Shown here: positions 12,600 to 24,867 of the stretch, in pieces
How the letters are laid out: every line of letters starts with the position of its first letter
How positions within the stretch are numbered: position 1 is the first letter of the stretch
Source of the DNA: Cannabis sativa
Lineage: Eukaryota; Streptophyta; Magnoliopsida; Rosales; Cannabaceae
DNA length: 64,000 bases
Assembly: GCF_029168945.1 (NCBI RefSeq)
Contig: NC_083605.1
Location: forward strand, 22,829,280-22,893,279
Direction of reading: 5' to 3'
Translations under genes and position numbers: made by a program
The notes under the pieces: model-generated
What the model saw: only the letters and a program-made list of their open reading frames with translations
Told to the model about the DNA's origin: nothing
Database searches by the model: none

Positions 12600-14270
12600 T
12601 GTTGGGTTTTATACCCTAAATAAAACTCTATTTCAATGTAATCCATTTTATTCTATATCAATAAAGAAACAGAAGTATTTTTCATTCATTTGTATGTTTT
12701 GGTTCATCTTATCAATTGCTTGTCTATTTGATTTATAAATTCATCCAAACCCTTTTCACATACTTGATCCTGTTTATTGTGTTGTCAACACAGTGGAAAG
12801 TAAACATGACTATGTGAATAAAGATTCCTAGATTTATCAGAACACTGGGGTTTTACTGATATGACAATCTACAACAGAGTTTACTTGCATTTACAGAAAT
12901 GCTATGTTCTTTCCAGAGCATTGGTTAAAGTAAAGCTTGTGTTGGGTGCATGGAGTATGCATCAGAAGGGACCGATATTGAACTTTGAGTGGGAGCGCTA
13001 ACATAAATATGGAATCTATAGCTTTTATCTGGCGATTAGAAAGTAAAGGATGATTTCCTTCGAGCTTGACCAAACGAAAATAAATGGTGGAGTACTCATT
13101 TCACTTAGTTGAAATATCATTTATACGGGGTTAAGTGCTTTAAGGATAAAATACATTGTAGGGTGTTACGGTAATCTAATCCTTTTACAGTGTAGATCAT
13201 CTATATAGAGGATCATTGATCAAATTAGGATTATAACAATGGATAACTAACGACGTGTCTATATGGTGGACCATATAGAGCATTCTATATACTGAGAGTG
13301 CAATTCTAAGTTCTATGCGTGGATTCAACGAAGAATTAATAAGTCAGTGAATTTAGGATGTAAATTCTTGATCTGCTTATTTGAAGCTCGGATATATAGA
13401 CCCATGGTCCCCCCACTAGTTGAGACAATATTACTTGTAAGACTCATTTAATTGGTTTTGATTAATCAATTATAATTCTCAAATTAGACTATGTCTATTT
13501 GTGAATTTTTCACTAAGCAAGGGCAAAATAGTAAAGAAAGAGTTTTTAGGGGCATATTTGTTAATTAAGATACTTTGTCTGGTCCAATTAATAAATATGA
13601 TAAATGAAAATATTATTTAATAATTATTTATAGTTATTAAATAGTTGAAATTGACTTTTAAATGGTTGAATTTTAAAATTGGCTTTTTTCGAGAAAATGA
13701 TACGCAGAAATGATAAAACAGCAAAATTGAGGCCCAAATCCACTAGCCATGGCCGACCACTTTTGTAGGCTTTATCATTTAATATTTTCATTATTTTAAT
13801 GCTAAATAATTCAAACCTAACCCTATGTGGCATGCTATAAATAGATAGTGATGGCTTCAGGAAAAAGTGACTTTTGCATCTTGTTTCCTTCAGAGAAAAA
13901 CCAGAGCCTTTCACTCTAACCTAGCCGCCACTCTCCTTTCTTCTTCTTCATTGAATATTTCGAACCCTCTTAGTGATAGAGTAGTGCCCACACACAGCAA
14001 GTAGTACCTCAATCATAGTGAGCAAGATCGTGAAGAAAGTCATTCAACAAGAAGGACATTCGGGCTCAGATCTTGATAATACTCTGCGACAGAAAGGATA
14101 CAATGGTTAGAGATCTGAGTGGAAGGAGACATATTATTCTGCTGCACCCAATGTAAGGTTTCTCATACTTTATATGTGTTTATTTATAATCGTTTTAGAA
14201 GTTCATATTTAGGGTGTTAATCAACATACTTGTTAGTAGATCTAAGATCCTGGTAAAATAATTTCCAACA
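12600..14270 (+). repeat. Copia-B 3' LTR (1671 bp, internally deleted)
   Basis: Starts TGTTGGGTTTT after the purine tract (ctgggagtt) and ends TTTCCAACA. Relative to the 5' copy and to Copia-E it lacks about 190 bases at 12986-12989. The breakpoints share the word TTGA, pointing to a microhomology deletion. Confidence 0.88.
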
Positions 14271-14725
14271 CCTACTGCACAATAGCCAGAACATCCACAG
14301 AAGAAACACCTTTCTCTCTAGCCTATGGAATGGAAGCGGTCATACCAACAGAAAGAGAAGTCACAACAGCTTGACATGAACTGAATACCGAAACGCAAAA
14401 TTGGGAAGACATGTGCCACGAACTAGACATAGTCGACGAGAGAAGAGAAGGGGCATCTATAAGAATGGCAGCCTACCAATAGTGTCTAGCAAAGCATTAC
14501 AACAAGAATGCTCGTACTCGGTCATTCAAGGTGGGAGACTGGGTGCTTCGTCGAGTTTTTCAAAACACCAAGGAAGCAAGAGCAGGTAAGCTAGCCCCAA
14601 CATGGGAAGGGCCCTACCTGATCACTAAGGTAGTCGGCAATGGAGCTTACAAACTCCAAACAGACAAAGGACGACACATCAACAACAATTGGAATGCTAT
14701 TCACCTAAAGCAGTATCACACTTAA
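14271..14725 (+). pseudogene. Tat-1 integrase C-terminal fragment
   Basis: The frame begins at the Copia-B junction and encodes the end of a Tat-type integrase: TPFSLAYGMEAVIPTE, then FKVGDWVLRRVF, LAPTWEGPYLITKVVGNGAYKL and a WNAIHLKQYH end before the stop at 14725. The matching part of Tat-F (31586-31771 on the other strand) has the same layout. There are in-frame stops near 14371 (TGA) and 14480 (TAG). The upstream catalytic core lies beyond Copia-B, left of the window. In the family this domain helps bind and insert element DNA. Confidence 0.85.
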
Positions 14726-14891
14726 ACCCCAAACTATTGTTCTATTCTCTTTGCATTTGTTTTCTTTATCGATCTTACGAGACCCATTCTCCTCAACACC
14801 CTATTGCTAACAAATATTCATGCAGGGAGACAGAACTACATTTGGGCTTGATCCCTGGAAAGGGTATGTAGGCAGCTCTACGTAGGCAGCC

Positions 14892-15574
14892 TATTGGGTT
14901 TTGTGCCCTAAATAAAACCCATTTCAATATAATCAGATGTACTTATTAAAAAAGATCAGAAATAACATTTTATGTTGCATGGTTCACATGATTTATTTCA
15001 TGATTATATATATAATGTATGAATTTTATTTAAGTCCAGAACATATGAGTTTGTTAATGATTATAGTGTTGTCAGCAGAGTGGAATATAATCTTGATTAT
15101 ATTTTCGAAAGTTTATTCCCTGATTTGTCAGTTCACTGGATTTAGACTGACTTGATAATCAGCGATAGGTATTCTTACACCTTGGATAAGTGTTATGTCC
15201 TTTCCAAGATATTGGCAAAGTTTACCAGTATCGGATGTATGGAGTATACATCAGAAGGGACCGATATTGAACTTTGATTAGATATATTAAAATTTACCGT
15301 AATATCTATTCAATTCATTATCACCTGTTGATCCTAGATCAAATGATCTTAATCCTGATATGATTAGGTTAGATCTCAAGAGTACTATACATGTTCTTTG
15401 ATTTGTTAGTTAAGCCTACTTTTGGGTCAGGGTGATACGTACATTTTGGGAACATGATAGTATAATTGAGTGGGAGCGCTAACATAAATATGGAATCTAT
15501 AACTTCTATAGGAATTTAGAAGTGAAACGATGATATCTTTCTAGCTTGGCTAAACAGAGATAAATGGTGGAGAT
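14892..15574 (+). repeat. Copia-C 5' LTR fragment (first 683 bp)
   Basis: Begins TATTGGGTTTTGTGCCC, aligns with the starts of the Copia-B/E LTRs, and runs to GAGAT at 15570-15574, where the Athila-D LTR starts. GAGAT is the expected 5-base target duplication of Athila-D; its other copy was lost. Confidence 0.82.
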
Positions 15575-16804
15575 TGTTACGAAAATTATAAACACTACGC
15601 AAGTATACGCAATCAAGCAGTAGCCCACGCAAGTGAGGTCGAACCACAGGGAATTGGATTAATTACTACTAAACTATACCTATAATTCTATTTGGCAAAT
15701 CAAGAGTATTTATGATTTAAAATAATTAAAGTAATTCAGAATACTTAATAACACAGTTTAAAGTTAAGCAAGATGAGATGATAGGGAGGAGAATCCTGTT
15801 GTTGTTTACCCAGATCCTTAATGCCTAATTGCTATCCTATTCTTGAAGTGAATGACAGATTATAAAGTAACCTAGCTCTTTTTAGATCTTCTAGGTTCTA
15901 AATCACATGTTCTCTAATTAATTCCTTAATTAAACTAACATGAAATCAGCATTAGGTAATAATTTACTTGTCACATAAGTCTTGTGAATACTCTCGTTTC
16001 ACATAGAACATCGATTATCGAAATTTTAGCATTCTCAATTCTCACTTTTTAGATTTCGAATTGAGATCATAAAGCATGCACAAGGTGATCAATCTTAAAC
16101 ATGAAATTAAGCATAAATAAAGATAATTTCACAAACAAGAATGGAGGAATGGCAATTAGACATTAACTAGGCAAAAACATTAAACAACAATCATCATCCT
16201 CCCTAAATGGGAAATTTAGTTCAGAAATAAATCCATAACCATTCCTATGACAATATTCAACATAAATAAATTAAAGAGGAATAAAGAAAGAAACTGTTGG
16301 TGGATGAATTCTGGATCTTCACTTTGAATCACTCTGCTCTTCCTGCCGCTCTCTGTTGTGGTTTAGGTCTGCAAATCGCTTCTCCTGACTTCCAATCGCA
16401 GTTTTCTATTTATATCTAATTTTTAGGGTTCATTGGATAAAAATACCCCTGGGCCGTACGGAATCTCGCCGCGGCCAAGTATGGTCTCGCCGCGGCCAGA
16501 TCGATGCTAAAAATGATTGTTCTGTAACTTTCATATGGCCGCAGCGAGGGTATATCTCGCCGCGACGACTGTAGCTTTGAAAATCCTGAGAACTGCTTCA
16601 TGATCTAGCCGCGGCCAGATATGCATACTTTCTCAAAAATGATGTTTTTCTTGGCTCAGCTCATCTTTTACTGGATTTTTGCATCCCGAGACCTCTATTA
16701 TTCCAAAGAACCTAAAAACATAGAAAACAAACATAATTCCGTCCTAACACAGTGAAAAACACACATAAAATCGATCCAGAATATAGGCTAAAAATAGCCT
16801 AACA
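15575..16804 (-). repeat. Athila-D 3' LTR (1230 bp)
   Basis: In element orientation it starts TGTTAGG and ends CGTAACA. A TATA box (AGATATAAATAG) is at about 16407-16418 on the minus strand. Immediately upstream of it lies a block (16453-16620) with repeated GC-rich words of the GCCGCGGCCA type. Confidence 0.82.
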
Positions 16805-16818
16805 AACTCCCCCAAACT
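16805..16818 (-). other. Athila-D polypurine tract
   Basis: Minus-strand AGTTTGGGGGAGTT directly precedes the LTR start TGTTAGG. This is the plus-strand priming site and it fixes the LTR boundary. Confidence 0.85.
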
Positions 16819-18093
16819 GAATCTTTACTCGCCCCCGAGTAAAACTAAGACTCAAACTAAAGAAAAACAATGCAATAGATAACTAAACTTTCCAACGATT
16901 GAACAGCTACCACCACCTGCACAACTTCAAACCATCAATAACCAGAATTTCAACTCGCTAACTCTAAGAACTAATTTGGATGTACAATTTAGAAGTAAGC
17001 AATTCATACAACACAAAACATCGCATTTGACGTTCATATCACAATCATTCTACACTTTCCGACATTCCGCTAACACATGATCAATAAGTTTGAATGACAT
17101 ACCTCTCCCCACTAATGTTGACAAATTTCTCTTTGGAATCAATAGGTCTTTTTCGGTTATGACAAGGTGGCTTAGGTACATGGGTAGGTGACAAGTCATT
17201 TAAGCTAGTTATACCATAAGCACAATTAACCAAGCAAGCACCCGCATTTATCCTTTTTTTTTCATATATCCCCAAAGACAATAGTAAGAGATTGCATATT
17301 TTTTTCCCTATGTGCCTACCTCATTATTCACAATTGATTTTTCAAGAAAACATTATCACATTTTTTTCTTATTTTTCTTCTTCTATCTTTTTTTCAATAG
17401 AGGCACAACACATAATACTTTATCATATATTTTTTTTCAATCTCTTACTAATACAATTTATTTCTTCACTTACAATAATTTATCCCCCCAAACTTGCTTA
17501 AAGGCTCATGGCATAATAAGATATGTTTAGAGTGAAAAGAGTTAAGGATAACGAGTTCAGCTTAGTTAAGTGGTGAGAAATCTTTTAGGATAGGTTAAGG
17601 CTCAACTTTGGGTATACTAGGGTAAAATTTTTGGGTAGGCTCGAAAGGCTTAATCGATCCAAAGAAAACTTGCCTAAATCATATTCCAAACAAAAATCAC
17701 CAAGGATTTTTCTTCAAGAGAGTATGTCAAACAAATTCTATTTCATGTCAAATCAATCATTCCACAATCCAAATAGAATCCAAGTGATATGCGTCAAAAG
17801 CAAATGTTTTACATCTACATGAACAACCTTCTAATACACATCCACCTTAATTCAAACAGTTGTGAGTCAAGCACACAGTTAAGATTTTAATCCATTGCAC
17901 AAGTGAATAACAGTGGTTCAATCAATCTTCCAACTTAGTTATCAACACACGACCCTAAAAAAAACTAGCTGACTAAAACAAAACAAAAAGACTAAAATAA
18001 AAAAAAAATTAAGTCTCTCCCCCCAAACTAAAGATGCACATTGTCCCCAATGTGTGAAAATAAACCAGGATGAGAGAAACTTACCTGAGCCCC
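16819..18093 (-). other. Athila-D 3' noncoding region
   Basis: Lies between the third ORF and the polypurine tract. It is low-complexity, with long T and A runs on both strands. Short open frames such as 17292-17501 are compositional. I see no gene or RNA here. Confidence 0.6.
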
Positions 18094-19269
18094 CTAGAAG
18101 GGGTTTGGCAGAGGTGGCTGATCATAGGGGTTGAAGCGGGGTGGCATGGCAAAATAGTTAGGATCGTCCACACCAACATTCATCCTCGTGACTAACATAT
18201 TCAACTGGGCCACCTGCTGCTCATCAAAAACACTCCGTTGGGCCATGTAATTCTGCATGTGCATGTTTTGCTGAATCAGATAATTCAACTGATCATGAGT
18301 GTACTGCATGGCTGGGTCGAGAGGCCCGGCAAGTCGTGGTGGTTCGATGTCGTCATGCTCCTCTTGTTCTCTTGCAGGAGGATCTCTCTGAGCTGGCTGT
18401 TGACCATATGGGTGAGGTGGTTTGAGACGAAGAATAGTGGACAAGGTAATACTGCGTTGTGGCGCTACTTTTGTAGCATAAGAGTACTGTGGTACTCCAT
18501 GTGCCTCACACAGATCGGTTATAATTCCGGCAAGCCCAAGTCCACCACCACAAGAGCCCTCAACCATCATATCAAATGTCACTCGAACTATGTCCCCCAC
18601 ATTCAAATTGTAACCTTCCATAATTCCATAAACCCACTTAATCATGTCAATCTGAGCATCAGAATAATGTTTGTTCGGGACCATCCTTGCACTAACGAAG
18701 TATAGCCATGCCTTGGCTACCGGGTTGAGTTCACACCGATACAATTGATACGGTTCTCCATCAAATTCATGGAACCTACGGTCGGGATACCCAAGGGTTT
18801 CAGCTATATCCTCATAATTGAAACTCCTTGCCCGAAGTTGCTGCTTCAATTGTTACTGTTCTACCATGAAGGTTGGTAGATCATAAATAGCATGAATTGC
18901 AGCTGTGGAAGCAGGCACTTTAACCCCCCTAACTCTCACTTTGTCATCCTCTCTTTCTGGCCAGTTGGCTAGGAATTCTAAAGCTAAGGTTTGGTTGCTA
19001 CGCCCAGTGACATCCACGAACTTAGTCCACTGCCTATTTAAGATTTGATCTCTAATGGATGCAAATACAGCAGGAATGTTTGTAGTTTGGCTCAGGTTAA
19101 CAATGTCCATCCCTCTATCTTCAATGAATGGCCTATCTTTCAATTTCAAAAACCGCTCTTAAGCATCCATATTAGCAAACCTCACTCTATCAAGATTAGA
19201 GCGACCCCTAGGTGGGTTGGATGATGAAGCTCCCCCTTGTTCACTCACTCTAGATCTTTTAGGGCCCAT
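18094..19269 (-). pseudogene. Athila-D third ORF, putative plant transposon protein family
   Basis: One frame of 392 codons runs from the ATG at 19269 (MGPKRSRVSEQGG, a basic nuclear-localisation-like start) to the TAG at 18094. It contains two in-frame TAA codons, near 19160 and at 18850-18852. The middle, with FVDVTGRSNQ, FLANWPERE, IYDLP, NPVAKAWLYFVSARMVP and GIITDLCEAHGVPQ, resembles the domain annotated as putative plant transposon protein in gypsy-derived proteins. The C-terminus is Pro/Gln/Asn-rich. It sits where Athila elements carry an envelope-like ORF, but I see no signal peptide or clear transmembrane helix. Its function is unknown. Confidence 0.7.
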
Positions 19270-20208
19270 CTCACCCAAAATTTTCTAACACTCAAGATTT
19301 TTAAAAATTTTGGCAGCACTTCCCCTTAAAAATCCACTTCCTGGGAATTAACCCACTCACAAACAAACCAAATCCTAATTACAACAACTCTATTGAACAA
19401 TTTATTGAGCAAAAATCCCAAAAGTCCAACAAAAATTCCAAAATTCTCCAACAATCCACAAATTATCCAATAAAAATTGTATAGAGAGTCTTAGAATTAT
19501 TACCTCAATGAGAATTCACCTTTAGTCAACCTCCATTGTAGGAAAACTTGAAGTTCTTGAGAAGGAAGAAGATGAATAGTGGTTTTTGAAATTTGGGTGA
19601 GGTTTTAGGGATTTGGGGTTGATTTTGAGAGGGAATGAGTGTTTGATGCGAGGAATAATGGTTTAGAATGATTTGGGATGAAGATTTATGGTTAGAATTG
19701 AAGAAAAAGGGTTTAGAATGGGATTTGAAGAAGAAAAGTGGTGTGGAAGAGGGGTATTCGGGGAGGTTAGGGTTTTTGAAGGAATAAAGTGTTTGAATTT
19801 TGAATTTTTCGTGCCCTTAAATCGCCACCTGATGGTATCTCGCCGCGGCCAAGAATGGGCTCGCCGCGACCAGAAAGGTAAAAAATAAAGACCTTTCTGC
19901 CAAAATCATATGGCCGCGGTGGGCCTCCTTCTCGCCGCGGCCAGATAGCAACAAAAATTTACCTCTCTGTTATTTTTATATGGCCGCGACCAAGCTTCAT
20001 CTAGCCGCGGCCACTGGGCCGAACCCCGAAAAAAAAACTTTTTTTTTTCTATACAGTACAAAAATTTAAAGAAAACCAAAAATTGTTTTATTAGTTTCTA
20101 AACAAAACTAGAAATAACAGAAAAAGAAAATAACAACTAAAACATAAAAGAGTTCAACTAAAACATAAGATAAATTTTTGAGTTGCCTCCCAATTAGCGC
20201 TATCTTTA
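19270..20208 (-). promoter_or_regulatory. Athila-D pol-ORF3 spacer with duplicated LTR-type GC block
   Basis: The part at 19836-20018 repeats, in the same order, the GC-rich words of the LTR block at 16453-16620: CTCGCCGCGGCCAAG, CTCGCCGCG, CATATGGCCGC and CTAGCCGCGGCCA. Downstream on the minus strand is a CT-rich stretch like a plant 5'UTR. Then comes a possible donor (GAG|GTAATA, 19503) and a possible acceptor (TGTTAG, ending 19285) 16 bases before the ATG. This suggests a separate promoter and leader intron for the third ORF. It is a hypothesis from sequence only; I found no clear TATA box. Confidence 0.4.
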
Positions 20209-22915
20209 TCATCGCACAGCTAGACGTTGATCGAGTTCTTCATAGTGGCGCCAAATCATGGAGTACTTGGCTTGATCAAATTGACCTCCCAAGTAGAGCT
20301 TTAACCGCTGCCCGTTAACTTTGAAAGTATCGGGGCCTTCACCTTTCAGATCCACTGCTCCATAAGAAAACACTTTGACCACTGTAAATGGCCCTGACCA
20401 CCTTGACTTTAGCTTACCAGGAAACAACTTCAACCTTGAATTGAAGAGTAGAACTTGTTGCCCAGGTTGAAACTCCTGACTAAGCTTCGGTCATGCCACT
20501 TTTTAGTTCTCTCCTTGTAGATCTTAGCGTTCTCATAAGCGTCATTCTGAAATTCCTCCAACTCATCCAATTGCAGTAATCTTTTCTATCCAGAAGCCTT
20601 TAAATCCATGTTCAGAGTCTTCATTGCCCAGTACGCCTTGTGTTCTAATTCCACCGGTAAATGACAAGCCTTTCCAAACACCAACCGATATGGTGACATC
20701 CCTATTGGCATCTTGAACGCTGTTCTATAGGCCCACAGTGTGCCATCTAACTTTCTTGACCAGTCTTTCCTTGATCTCTGCACCGTTTTCTCCAAAATCA
20801 TCTTTACCGGTTAGAAATTTTAGCTTGGCCATTACTTTGCGGATGATACGGTAGAGCAGTTCTATGACGAACACAATCTCTTGAAAGGAGTGCTTCGAAC
20901 TGTTTGTTGCAGAAGTGACTCCCTTCATCGTTTATAATTGCTCGGGGAGTACCAAACTGAGTGAATATGTTCTGTTGAAGGAACCAAAGAACTGTTTTAC
21001 CATCATTGGCTGGTGTTGCTGCAGCCTCCACCCATTTTGACACATAATCCACAGCTAATAAGATATATAGATTGCTAAAAGATTAAGGAAAAGGACCCAT
21101 GAAGTCTATCCCCCACACAGGAAACAATTCTACTTCAAAGATTCATGTCAAAGGCATTTCGTTTCTCCTTGAGATATTACATGTACGCTGACAATGATCA
21201 CATGCCTTCACAAAAGTACTAGCATCCTTGAAAAGTGTTGGCCAAAAGAATCCGCTCTGCAACACCTTGGCAGCAGTTCTTGTTCCACTGAAATGTCCCC
21301 CACACGGTAGAGCATGAAAGTGATTTAGAATAGAGTACATCTCCTCTTCAGGCACACATCTTCTTATTATCTGATCTGCACAGTGCTTGTAGAGGATTGG
21401 CTCTTCCCAGTAGTAATGTTTCACCTCATAAAAGAACTTCTTCAATTGTTGACGAGAGAACTCAGGAGGAGTTATGTTGGCAGCCAAGAAGTTAACATAA
21501 TCAGCATACCATGGTACCATTAGACTTTCCCTCACTCTAAAGAGTTGTTCATCAGGAAATTGCTCATTTATCTGTACCTCTTTTGCATTCTGGCTCTCTT
21601 CCATCTCTAGCCTTGACAGATGATCTTCTACCAGATTTTTAGTGCCCTTCTTGTCCTTTATCTCTATGTCGAATTCTTGGAGTAGAAGCACCCATCAAAT
21701 CAATCTTGGCTTTGCATCCTTTTTGGTCATAAGGTATTTAATTGTAGAATGATCTGTGTAGACTACAACCTTATTTCCAATAAGATAGGGGCGGAACTTA
21801 TCACATGCAAACACAATTGCCAGCATCTCTTTCTCTGTTGTGGCATAATTCAGTTGGGCATCATTCAGGGTTCTACTAGCATAGTAGATTGTGTGAAACA
21901 CCCTGTCAACCCTTTGACCCAAGACCGCTCCAATTGCATAGTCACTTGCATCACACATCAATTCGAAAGGTAACTCCCAATTCGGTGAAGTAACTATTGG
22001 TGCTGAAATCAGTTTCTCTTTAAGAACTTGGAAGGCCTTTAAACATTCATCTCCAAACTCGAAGGGTACACAATTAACAAGTAAACTAGACAATGGTTTA
22101 GAGATCTTTGAGAAGTCCTTAATGAATCGTCGATAGAAACCAGCATGACCCAAGAAACTCCTTACTCCTTTCACAGAAACCGGGGGTGGCAAATTCTCTA
22201 TTATTGAAACTTTAGCCTTGTCCACCTCGATCCCTGCTTTTGAAATTTTGTGTCCCAGAACTATGTCTTCTTTCACCATAAAGTGGCACTTCTCCCAATT
22301 CAAAACCAAGTTTGACTTTTCACATCTGATTAGCACCTTCTCCAGATTCTCTAGGCAATGATCGAATGAAGATCCAAAGACTGAAAAATCATCCATAAAA
22401 ATCTCAATGCAAGATTCAATTAAGTCCGAAAAGATAGCCATCATACACCTTTGAAATGTAGCAGGAGCATTGCATAACCCGAATGGCATTCTTCTAAAAG
22501 CAAAAGTACCATAAGGACATGTGAAAGTAGTCTTTTCCTGATCCTCCGGTGCTATGGCTATTTGGTGGTATCCAGAGTAGCCATCAAGAAAACAGTAATA
22601 CTCTTGCCCTGCTAACCTGTCTAACATCTGATCAATGAATGGCAAGGGAAAGTGATCTTTGCGGGTTGCTTTGTTGAGTTTTCTATAGTAAATACAAATC
22701 CTCCAGCCAGTGACTGTTCTTGTGGGAATCAACTCATTCTTCTCATTCTTGATTACGGTCATCCCACCTTTCTTTGGAACTACCTGTACCGGACTAACCC
22801 ATTTACTATCTGAGATTGGGTAAGCCACTCAAGCATCTAACCACTTGACCACTTCCTTTCTGACCACTTCCTTCATGGGGGGATTGAGTCTGCATTGAGC
22901 ATCAATGGTTGGTTT
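20209..22915 (-). pseudogene. Athila-D pol: reverse transcriptase, RNase H, integrase
   Basis: Reverse transcriptase lies at 22828-22000 ([25 protein letters not shown], catalytic [21 protein letters not shown]), followed by RNase H ([39 protein letters not shown]). Integrase has its zinc finger at 21370-21170 (H-H then CDHCQR), then the core pieces YVSKWVEA, INDEGSHF and HPQSNGQ (21052-20804), LWAYRTAFK (20730) and a C-terminal part ending at 20209. In-frame stops occur at about 21692 and 21140, with frameshifts near 20805 and 20500. The core D positions are recognisable, and a lysine stands where the catalytic glutamate (GQAE) is usual. The frame continues across Copia-E to the gag-protease part at 45601. 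Confidence 0.88.
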
Positions 22916-24433
22916 TGTTGGGTTTATGCCCTAAATAAAACTCCATTTCAATGTAATCTATTTTATTCAACATCAATAAAGAAACAGAAGTATTTTTCAT
23001 TCATTTGTGTATGTTTTGGTTCACTTAATCAATTGCTTGTCTATTTGATTTATAAATTCATCTTAAACCCTTTTCACATACTTGATCATGTTTATTGTGT
23101 TGTCATCACTTTGGAAAGTAAACATGACTATGTGAATAAAGTTTCCTAGATTTATTAGACACAGGGTTTTACTGATATGATAATCTACAACAAGAGTTTA
23201 CTTGCATTTGGAGAAATGCTATGTTCTTTCCAGAACATTGGTTAAAGTAAAGCTCAGGTTGGATGCATGGAGTATGCATCGGAAGGGACCAATATTGAAC
23301 TTTGACTTAGATTTATTAAACTTACCGTAAAATCTATTCAAGACAATATCGCCTAGTTGATCCTAGATCAAATGTTCTTAATCCTGTTATGATTAGGCTC
23401 AATATTGAAAGGCTATACGTGTTCTTTGATTTGTTAGTTAAGCCTACTTTTATGTAAGGGTGATACGTATATTTTGGGAACACGGTAGTGAAATTGAGTG
23501 GGAGCGCTAACATAAACATGGAATCTATAGCTTCTATCTGGCGAATAGTAAGCAAAGGATGATCTCCTTCAAGCTTGACCAAACGAACATAAATGGTGGA
23601 GTACTCATTTCACATAAGCTGAAATATCATTTATACGGGGTCAAGTGTTTTAAGGATAAAATACATAGTAGGGTGTAACGGTAATCTAATCCCTTTACAG
23701 TGTAGATCATTCATATAAAGGATCATTGATCAAATTAGGATTATAACAATGGATAACTAATGATGTGTCTATATGGTGGAACATATAGAGCATTCTATAT
23801 ACTGAGAGTGCAATTCTAAGTTCTATGCGTGGATTCAACGAAGAATTAATAAGTTAGAGAATTTAAGTAATAGATTCTTGATCTACTTATTGGAAGCTCG
23901 GTTATATAGACCCATGGTCCCCACACTAGTTGAGATAATATTGCTTGTAAGACTCATGTAATTGGTTTTGATTAATCAATTATAATTCTCAAGTTAGACT
24001 ATGTCTATTTGTGAATTTTTCACTAAGTAAGGGCGACATTGTAAAGAAAGAGTTATTAGGGGCATATTTGTTAATTATGATACTTTGTATGGTTCAATTA
24101 ATAAATATGATAAATGACAATATTATTTAATAATTATTTATAGTTATTAAATAGTTAGAATTGGCATTTAAATGGTTGAATTTGAAAATTGGCGTTTTTG
24201 AGAAAATCAGATGCAAAAGTGATAAAACTGCAAAATTGCAAAAAGTGAGGCCCAAATCCAATCTGCCATGGCCGGCCACTTTTTTAGGTATTATCCTCTG
24301 ATATTTTCATTATTTTAATGCCAAATAATTCAAACTAACCCTAGTGGAATGCTATAAATAGATAGTAAAGGCTTTAGGAAAATTACACTTTTCATTCAGA
24401 AAAAAACTGAGCCTCTCTCTCTACCTTTGGCCG

Positions 24434-24504
<71 letters not shown>

Positions 24505-24852
24505 TCCTTAATATTTCGAAACCCTTAGCGATTAGAGTAGTGCCCACACACAGCAAGCAATACCTCAATCATAGTGAGGAAGATCGTGAAGAAAGATTTT
24601 CAGCAAAAGGAGTTTCAGCATCAAAGATTCAGAGAAAGACATCCAGGTTCAGATCTTGATAATACTCTGCGATAGAAAGGATAGAAGGGTTAGAGATCTT
24701 AACGGAAGGAGTCATTTAATTCCGCTGCACCCAATGTAAGGTTTCCTAAACTTTATATGTGTTTATTTCATCGTTTTAGAAAGTTCATATTTAGGGTGTT
24801 AATCAACATACTTGTGAGTAGATCTAAGATCTTGGTAAAATAATTTCCAACA
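22916..24852 (+). repeat. Copia-E 5' LTR (1937 bp)
   Basis: Starts TGTTGGG and ends TTTCCAACA. TATA box at about 24352-24359. It carries a (TC)31 microsatellite at 24439-24500 that is only (TC)7 in the 3' LTR of the same element, which accounts for most of the length difference. Confidence 0.92.
24439..24500 (+). repeat. (TC)31 microsatellite in Copia-E 5' LTR
   Basis: An uninterrupted TC run of 62 bases. The equivalent place in the 3' LTR (45235-45248) has 14 bases, and the Copia-B LTRs have no long run. The expansion therefore postdates insertion of this copy or occurred during its replication. Confidence 0.9.
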
Positions 24853-24854
24853 AC

Positions 24855-24867
24855 TGGCCTCAGAGCC
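24855..24867 (+). other. Copia-E primer-binding site
   Basis: TGGCCTCAGAGCC, two bases after the 5' LTR, identical to the Copia-B site. Differs at two positions from the common TGGTATCAGAGCC site. Confidence 0.75.

Larger units (their letters stand above)
4802..14270 (+). mobile_element. Copia-B, full-length but broken Ty1/copia element
   Basis: Order: truncated 5' LTR (4802-6295), primer-binding site, 2.7 kb noncoding leader, gag-pol pseudogene (9050-12570), purine tract, 3' LTR (12600-14270). The 3' flank cctac (14271-14275) is one half of the target duplication; the other half is left of the window. Copia-B interrupts a Tat-type integrase that resumes at 14271. It belongs to the same family as Copia-E, with closely related LTRs, leader and pol. 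Confidence 0.9.

Noticed and set aside
18238..18705. 155-codon plus-strand frame
   Set aside because: It is opposite the Athila-D third ORF, which has family motifs; the plus frame has none.
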